38,101 bases of DNA, taken from assembly GCA_000277445.1 (NCBI GenBank), contig AJWJ01000206.1, positions 1-38,101 on the forward strand, read 5' to 3'. The stretch comes from Polysphondylium violaceum (Eukaryota > Evosea > Eumycetozoa > Dictyosteliales > Dictyosteliaceae). A program made the translations under genes and the position numbers. How positions within the stretch are numbered: position 1 is the first letter of the stretch; the number at the start of each line of letters is the position of its first letter. Below the pieces are notes generated by a model. The model ran no database searches. It was not told the DNA's origin and saw only the letters and a list, made by a program, of their open reading frames with translations. This document shows positions 33,135-38,101 of this stretch, in pieces.

Positions 33135-34764
33135 TTAAATATCACGTAAAGCTTGCCAAACAGCACTATTACATTTAAAACCGGAACCAAAGGCCAATTG
33201 CCAAACTTTTTCACCAGATTTAACTTTATGTTGTTTTTCAATGAAATTGAGTTCATACCAAATGGAGGAGGAACTAGTGTTACCGTAACGATAGAGAGTG
33301 GCTCTTGAAGGCTCTACATCATAGGCAGAGAGATTAAAGTTTTGTTCTAAACCATCGATAACAGCACGACCACCGGCGTGAATGCAAAAGTGTTGAAAGG
33401 CTTTCTTGAAATCTGGGACGTAAGGTGCGACCTTTTTGCCACCAACCAATTTTCTGTGACAGAGGTTGATAAAGAATTTAATTTGTTCGCTCCATGGTAA
33501 TACCATTGGACCCAAAATAGTGAGATTGGTCTTGAGGGCATCACCAACGACAACCATCAAGTCTCTGCCGGTGGCTAATCTGACACCCTTGTTGTTTTCT
33601 TTGTCTTCCATTTGATAGACTGCTTGGTAGGCACTGTCGCTGTTTGCTTTGGTTACACGTACACTGGCAACCAAACGATATTTACCAGTCCAATAGTATT
33701 TGGATTTGTTGGACAACATGATGGCGGCACCACCCATACGGAATAAAGTGTTGGTGACCAACATGGCTCTTTCATTGCCTCTGTACCAATTTTGTGTAAT
33801 ATTCTCAGTACTAAGTACAACTGCAGTTGCATTTTTGTGAACTTGTAATAATTGTTTTGCTAAATCAATTGAAATAACACCTGCTGAACAACCCATACCT
33901 GATAAACTATAACTTAAACAATCTGAACGCATTTTATATTTATTCATAACCTAATGATATATTGTTATTGTTGTTGTTGTTGTTGTTGTTGTTAATATCC
34001 ATTTAGATTACTATGAATGAATGATGATTACTTACCATTGCAGCTAGAGATGGAGTTGGATTGAATAAACTGCAATTTACAATTAAAATATCGATATCTT
34101 TTGGTTTGAGACCAGTTTTGGCAAAAAGAGAGTCTAAACAACCAGAGAGGACCAATTCAGCTTCTTGACGAGCAGATTCCATGCTTACATCTGGTTCAGC
34201 TTTGGTGATACCGGCGGGGAAATAGGTTTCATTTCCAAGACCAGTTTTGTATAAAAGTTTAGTTTGGAAATCAATGGATCTCTCATCAAACCAACCGACA
34301 TTCTTTGTGTGTTGGACAAAGAATTCATGAGTGATTTTGTATTGTTCGGGTGGCTGGAATACAGAGAAATCGACCATATAGACTGCTCTGTTCTTTTTAG
34401 ACATAAAGACACTGATGACCAACTCCAACAAGAGAAGAGTGATGAATGCCAATGTCAAGATGATGTATATGTTTTTGGGATCTTGGTTCTCAATCTCTGA
34501 GATCAACACTCTGATACGTCCAATGACGCCAAATAAGAGCTCCGAGTTATTGTAAACGTAGGCAATGTTCAACAGAATCAATGGCACCAACCCCAACATC
34601 ATTGTACGGAATGTATTGTTTCTCCAGATCGAGTAACCAGCTCTGACCTCGCCCAAATCTGCGTCTCTGTCTGGATAATAGTACGACTTGACCTCTTCTT
34701 CCTCAGGCTTGGTGGCTGCAGGCTTGGTGCTGCTGCCGCTGCTTTCATTTGATTTCTTATCCAT
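33135..34764 (-). CDS. 3-ketoacyl-CoA synthase, plant FAE1/KCS type
   Basis: Two exons (34036-34764, 33135-33950; intron 85 nt) give 514 aa. After a hydrophilic Ser/Lys/Glu-rich N-terminus, two membrane helices (about 52-70 and 97-118) are followed by the FAE1-type condensing domain. The catalytic triad is visible: Cys in SGMGCSAG (about 264), His in CIHAGGRAV (about 433) and Asn in [10 protein letters not shown] (about 466), with the same Cys-His-Asn spacing as plant KCS enzymes. The ER enzyme condenses malonyl-CoA with long acyl-CoA, the first step of very-long-chain fatty-acid elongation. It is unrelated to the ELO-type elongases of animals and fungi, and belongs to a family best known in plants. 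The leader shares TATTATACGTAT with the LIMR gene. Confidence 0.93.
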
Positions 34765-35084
34765 GTCTTTGTGCTATTATACGTATAATATTGCTGATGC
34801 TGCGATATGCTAAATAGGTGTAAGTGTACAAGTCAGTCGTATACTACACTATTCTGTCTTTTGGTGGAAAACAACAACAAATTATTTATATTAATATATA
34901 TAAAAAAAAAAAAGAAACTGTTTTTTGCACGACAATTGTGAAAGTGGGTTAAGAAAAAAAAAAAAGAACGTTCGCGTGAAAATAGAAAAAAAATACTAAA
35001 AAAAAAAAACATTTTAAATATTTTGGGCTCACATTTGACCACATCAAGGAGCCGCACAGCTTTTATTTTCGAGCAAAAAATGGA
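34765..35084. promoter_or_regulatory. upstream region of the ketoacyl-CoA synthase gene
   Basis: 320 bp between the elongase start and the TRMT11 stop. It holds the 16-bp palindrome at 34775-34790, then A/T runs. No gene. Confidence 0.4.
34775..34790. promoter_or_regulatory. 16-bp palindrome TATTATACGTATAATA upstream of the KCS start
   Basis: A perfect palindrome 10 nt upstream of the ATG (34764). Its first 12 bases are identical to the element upstream of the LIMR start (13113-13124), and both have CTTTGT between element and ATG. It may be a dimeric factor site or core-promoter element. Confidence 0.45.
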
Positions 35085-36744
35085 TTAAATGTTTTTGTTG
35101 TTGCTGTCGGTGGTGCTGGACTCTTTATTTTTTTGGTGACTATGTTTTGGTTCTTCTTTTTCACCCTTTCTCCAATAAACTACAGATCTTAGATCACTGT
35201 GTTGTGGTTCAATTTGACCAAGATCATCCTCTGTCAATTTAGATTTATCGTGTAGAATTGGGTCAAAGTTGATTGATTTCTCCATGGTGACTAATCTTCT
35301 TCCCCATCTCTTTGATAAAGCTTGAAAACTATTTGCATTTATTAATTTAAGGCATGGATGTTTGGGTAAATCTGTTAATTTAAATCTATACAAGTTGGAA
35401 AAGGCATTAGTAAATGTACATAATATTAGATTGAGTCAATATTCTGTTGTGTGAAATAATAATAATAATTACTCATGAGTAGTTGGTAACCAATAGACAA
35501 GTCTACCACCAATGACTAAAGTTTTAGCAGCCAATTCTAAAAGATCAGCCATGACTTCTGGTACTTTGTAATCAATACATTGTGGAATATGATCTCTACT
35601 AAAACCCTCGGGTGTATTAACCCATTTTCTATTCTCTTTGAATCCAATCTTTCTAGCACCTGCTCTAATACCATAGGGTGGATCACAAATAATTGAATCA
35701 AATATTGGTGCAACTCTCCATGCTGGAATTGAGTTGTCTGATAATAAAATACCTAAAAAGTTATCCTTTAATCCATAATCATCGAAATTGGTTTCTAAAT
35801 TACATTCCTCTATAATCATCATTAATCGTTGTTAGTATTTTTTACGTGTTTGATGATCAATTAAATTAAATAATAAATACCAGTTTTTCTCATTGCTTTA
35901 ATATCAATGTCACAACCCAATACTTGAGCGCCACAAAAAGCACTTACTAAAATAAAACTACCGGTGCCAACAAATGGATCCAACACTAGATGACCAGATT
36001 TAACCAAACCCATGTTTGCACTGATTAGTGATAACTCTGGATCCATTGAAGTTGTGCCAAGATATCTTCTATCTTGTAAATTAAATTTAAATATAGCGTC
36101 TCTATTTCCACTGATCAATCTTCTGCCAAAATAAAGTTTACGAGCACCATCTCTATCTGGTCTTTCAACGCCAAAATCTTCAATAATACTCAATTCACAA
36201 TGTTCAATGCCTTCCTTGGGTTTCATCGAAACATCACCGTGATCCCAAAAACTAGATTCCTTTAATAGATGCATTTTTGTAATTTTCTCTTTTTGATTGT
36301 ATTTCTTGCCATAGGCTTCAACGTCGATTCTAAATGTCTTGCCATCTAAATAAGTTGCCTGTGAATTATATTGTAATTGTTATTAATACAGTATTCGTGA
36401 TATCAGTCACTGTTCCAATATTATATATATACCAATAATTTATCTTGTTGAATGCTGTTGTTCAAGTTTGATAATAGCTGATCATATGAATCACCCTCTG
36501 AAAATATTTTATAAATGGAACGAATTAAAATGGCTCTTGAAGATAGTTTGTGAATGTCTTCTTCAGAATTTACAGTTATATACATGAATGGTGACTCTAT
36601 ATCTGGATCATCAGATTCTATAATGGGTATCATTTCCTTATCATATGACAACTGAATGTCAAACAACAAAGCCAACGCGTCCAACTCTGGTAATCTAAAA
36701 GAAGGAAACTGTTGGACAAAAGAAACTAAATATTTTTCTGTCAT
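35085..36744 (-). CDS. trmt11: tRNA (guanine(10)-N2)-methyltransferase catalytic subunit, TRMT11
   Basis: Four exons (36433-36744, 35881-36358, 35473-35809, 35085-35385; introns 74, 71 and 87 nt) join in phase to 475 aa. The N-terminal half carries the THUMP-like tRNA-binding region. The Rossmann methyltransferase part shows the SAM motif LVLDPFVGTGSFILVSAFCG, the acidic GCDID, and DPPYG (about residues 306-310), the (N/D)PPY motif of base-amino methyltransferases. The set GIRAGARKIG after DPPYG is typical of TRMT11. With a TRMT112 partner it methylates G10 of tRNAs in the cytosol. Only the last about 30 residues (Lys/Glu/Ser/Asn-rich) are low complexity. It is divergent from the CIR1-like gene. 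Confidence 0.92.
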
Positions 36745-37156
36745 TCTATTCTATATATCTAAATATCACTATTATCAAACAGTAATTCTCTCCTTCTAAT
36801 AATAACACACTCGTTTCGAATTATTAAATTCTGCTGTTTTTCGTCAATTCAAAAAAAATAAAAAAAAAATAAAAAAAAAAAACCGAGTACTTTTTCTCTC
36901 TGTGGAGACACCTCCAAAACTATTTTTATTATATCATTTGGCATTATTGAATAAAAATAATCTCTCGACGGAGCAAAGAGTATCACCTAAGTGATTAACT
37001 TTATAATCGTGGAAATTACTTTGATTTCTGTGGTTGATCCAGAATTCCCAATATTACATGTTTTTATCTTGAGATAAAAAAATAAAAAAAAAGTTTATTT
37101 CCTCTTTCATTTCATATACTCACACCCATTTGTGTTATTGTTGTATATATCTATAG

Positions 37157-37187
<31 letters not shown>

Positions 37188-37190
37188 ACA
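36745..37190. promoter_or_regulatory. divergent upstream region of TRMT11 and the CIR1-like gene
   Basis: 446 bp with A/T runs, a less AT-rich patch at about 36960-37070 without a coding frame, and an (AT)13 tract at 37157-37182 right before the CIR1-like start. No gene recognised. Confidence 0.4.
37157..37182. repeat. (AT)13 dinucleotide repeat
   Basis: Uninterrupted AT dinucleotides, 26 bp, ending 8 bp before the only upstream ATG of the CIR1-like gene. Length-variable tracts like this are prone to slippage. Confidence 0.85.
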
Positions 37191-38101
37191 ATGTCATAAA
37201 GTTTTTAAATCTCAAGTCGTTCCACCCGGGGAACAAAAGGAATCAAAAGAGATTATATAATGCAGAACAACAAGAGGTTGAAAATAAAAAGAGAGAGGAA
37301 GAACGTGCTAAAGAGCATCTACAAGAACAAGAGTACATAAAAAATAGAGCCTATGTGACGGGCTCAAAGTTGGAGGGTGAGAGGAGTAAACTCAGTTTTA
37401 TGTATTCTGCTCCACCAGGTGCTAAAATCGAAGAGATCAAAGATAATAGTGGTAATCCAGATCAACATCAAGAATACAAAAGAGACAAGGACTTAAAAGA
37501 CTCTGAAAAGTTTCCTTTTCTTGTAAATGCACCCGTACAAGGATCGTATTCGGGTAATAGTGGAGGTGATATTAAACTCGTTCATAAACCATTTGGTATT
37601 GAATTGAGAAATGTAAAATGTGCACGATGTCATACATGGGGTCACAAATCAGGTGATAGAGATTGTCCTCTGTTTGACATCAATATCCATGATCAAAAAA
37701 GATTAGAAAAAGAAGATCCTTTGGCAAATATTCATAGTAATAATAGTAATAATAGTAATCATAGTAATAATCATAGTCATAGTAATAATAATAAACCAAA
37801 AAGAGATAAGGATGATGGTCAAGATAATCAAGATAATCATGATAATCACGAAACTAAAAGATTTAGATTAAATAGAGGTGCATCAAGTCCCACTTCATAT
37901 GGAGGACAAAGTTATGATATTATAGAAGAAGATGAACATAAAAAGCAAGATAGCGATAGTGATAGCGACGATGACGATGAAATAGAAAGAGAGTTTTTAG
38001 CTAGTCTAACAAAGAAACAAAGAAAGATGATTCTCAAACAAATTAAAATCGATGAAAAGAAAGCAAAGAAAAAGAAAAAGAAGAAGAAAAGAAAGAAAAT
38101 A
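37191..38101 (+). CDS. CIR1-like (CBF1-interacting) corepressor, partial, with start anomaly
   Basis: An open frame from 37199 to the window edge (301 codons, no stop). It opens with KFLNLKSFHPGNKRNQKRLY and AEQQ, the CIR N-terminal motif. FMYSAPPGAK and then a zinc knuckle (CARCHTWGHKSGDRDCPLF, CX2CX4HX6C) follow, both as in CIR1. Asn/His/Ser/Asp-rich stretches and a lysine-rich end complete the visible part. Family members are nuclear corepressor/splicing-associated proteins. The only ATG close by (37191) reads ATG TCA TAA, two bases out of phase with the domain. No upstream ATG is in frame. Either a non-ATG or spliced start is used, or the copy carries a 2-bp change or assembly error. The gene continues beyond the window. 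Confidence 0.75.

Noticed and set aside
36960-37070. Less AT-rich patch between TRMT11 and the CIR1-like gene as a tRNA or snRNA
   Set aside because: The GGTTGATCC stretch lacks a matching A-box and cloverleaf arms, and no spliceosomal RNA motif is present.
1-38101. tRNA, rRNA, transposon or CRISPR elements
   Set aside because: I looked for B-box-like GGTTCGANTCC sequences, reverse transcriptase or transposase motifs, long terminal repeats and regularly spaced repeats, and saw none that hold up. A covariance or profile search would be more sensitive.

Overview
This is a eukaryotic nuclear window. It has AT-rich intergenic DNA, short introns (57-193 nt) bounded by GTAAGT/GTATGT-type donors and AG acceptors, and long asparagine, glutamine and serine homopolymers inside regulatory proteins. 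Together with ComC-like surface proteins, LIMR-family proteins and a phg2-like kinase, this points to a dictyostelid social amoeba. GC-rich stretches inside conserved domains and GT/CA-rich intergenic DNA suggest a species other than Dictyostelium discoideum. Species assignment is inference.

Layout. (1) 65-2257 (-): an Asn-rich putative regulator of unknown family, with a very long upstream region up to about 6.5 kb that holds repeated short motifs, hairpins and one cryptic coding island. (2) 6584-10357: TRAP-alpha of the ER translocon (-), an alpha/beta hydrolase resembling kynurenine formamidase (+), and an oxysterol-binding-protein family member (-). (3) 11433-13105: a LIMR/LMBD1-type nine-helix membrane protein (-). 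(4) 13994-17018: a small basic, possibly mitochondrial protein (+) and IMP dehydrogenase (+) with a 22-nt first coding exon. (5) 18335-22098: a phg2-like Ser/Thr kinase with a ubiquitin-fold Ras/Rap-binding-like segment (+). (6) 22401-26528: a ComC/EGF-type cell-surface protein (+). (7) 27086-28018: an AIG1/GIMAP-type GTPase (+). (8) 30433-32136: a GATA-type zinc-finger protein with a second QAFGAH finger and coiled coils (+). (9) 32302-32649: a two-exon 94-aa gene (-). (10) 33135-34764: a plant-type 3-ketoacyl-CoA synthase (-). (11) 35085-36744: TRMT11 tRNA guanosine methyltransferase (-). (12) 37191-end: a CIR1-type corepressor (+), truncated by the window edge and with an anomalous start.

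All multi-exon models were assembled by hand from splice signals and reading-frame closure; each joined model gives an uninterrupted frame. The genes look like independent housekeeping, signalling and surface-protein genes. No operon-like system, transposon, tRNA, rRNA or CRISPR array was recognised. The most unusual signals are non-coding: a TATTATACGTAT element just upstream of two start codons, hairpins abutting several starts, a motif cluster upstream of the first gene, a GC-rich island at about 10.6 kb, and a coding-like exon at about 6.0-6.1 kb that no annotated gene uses.
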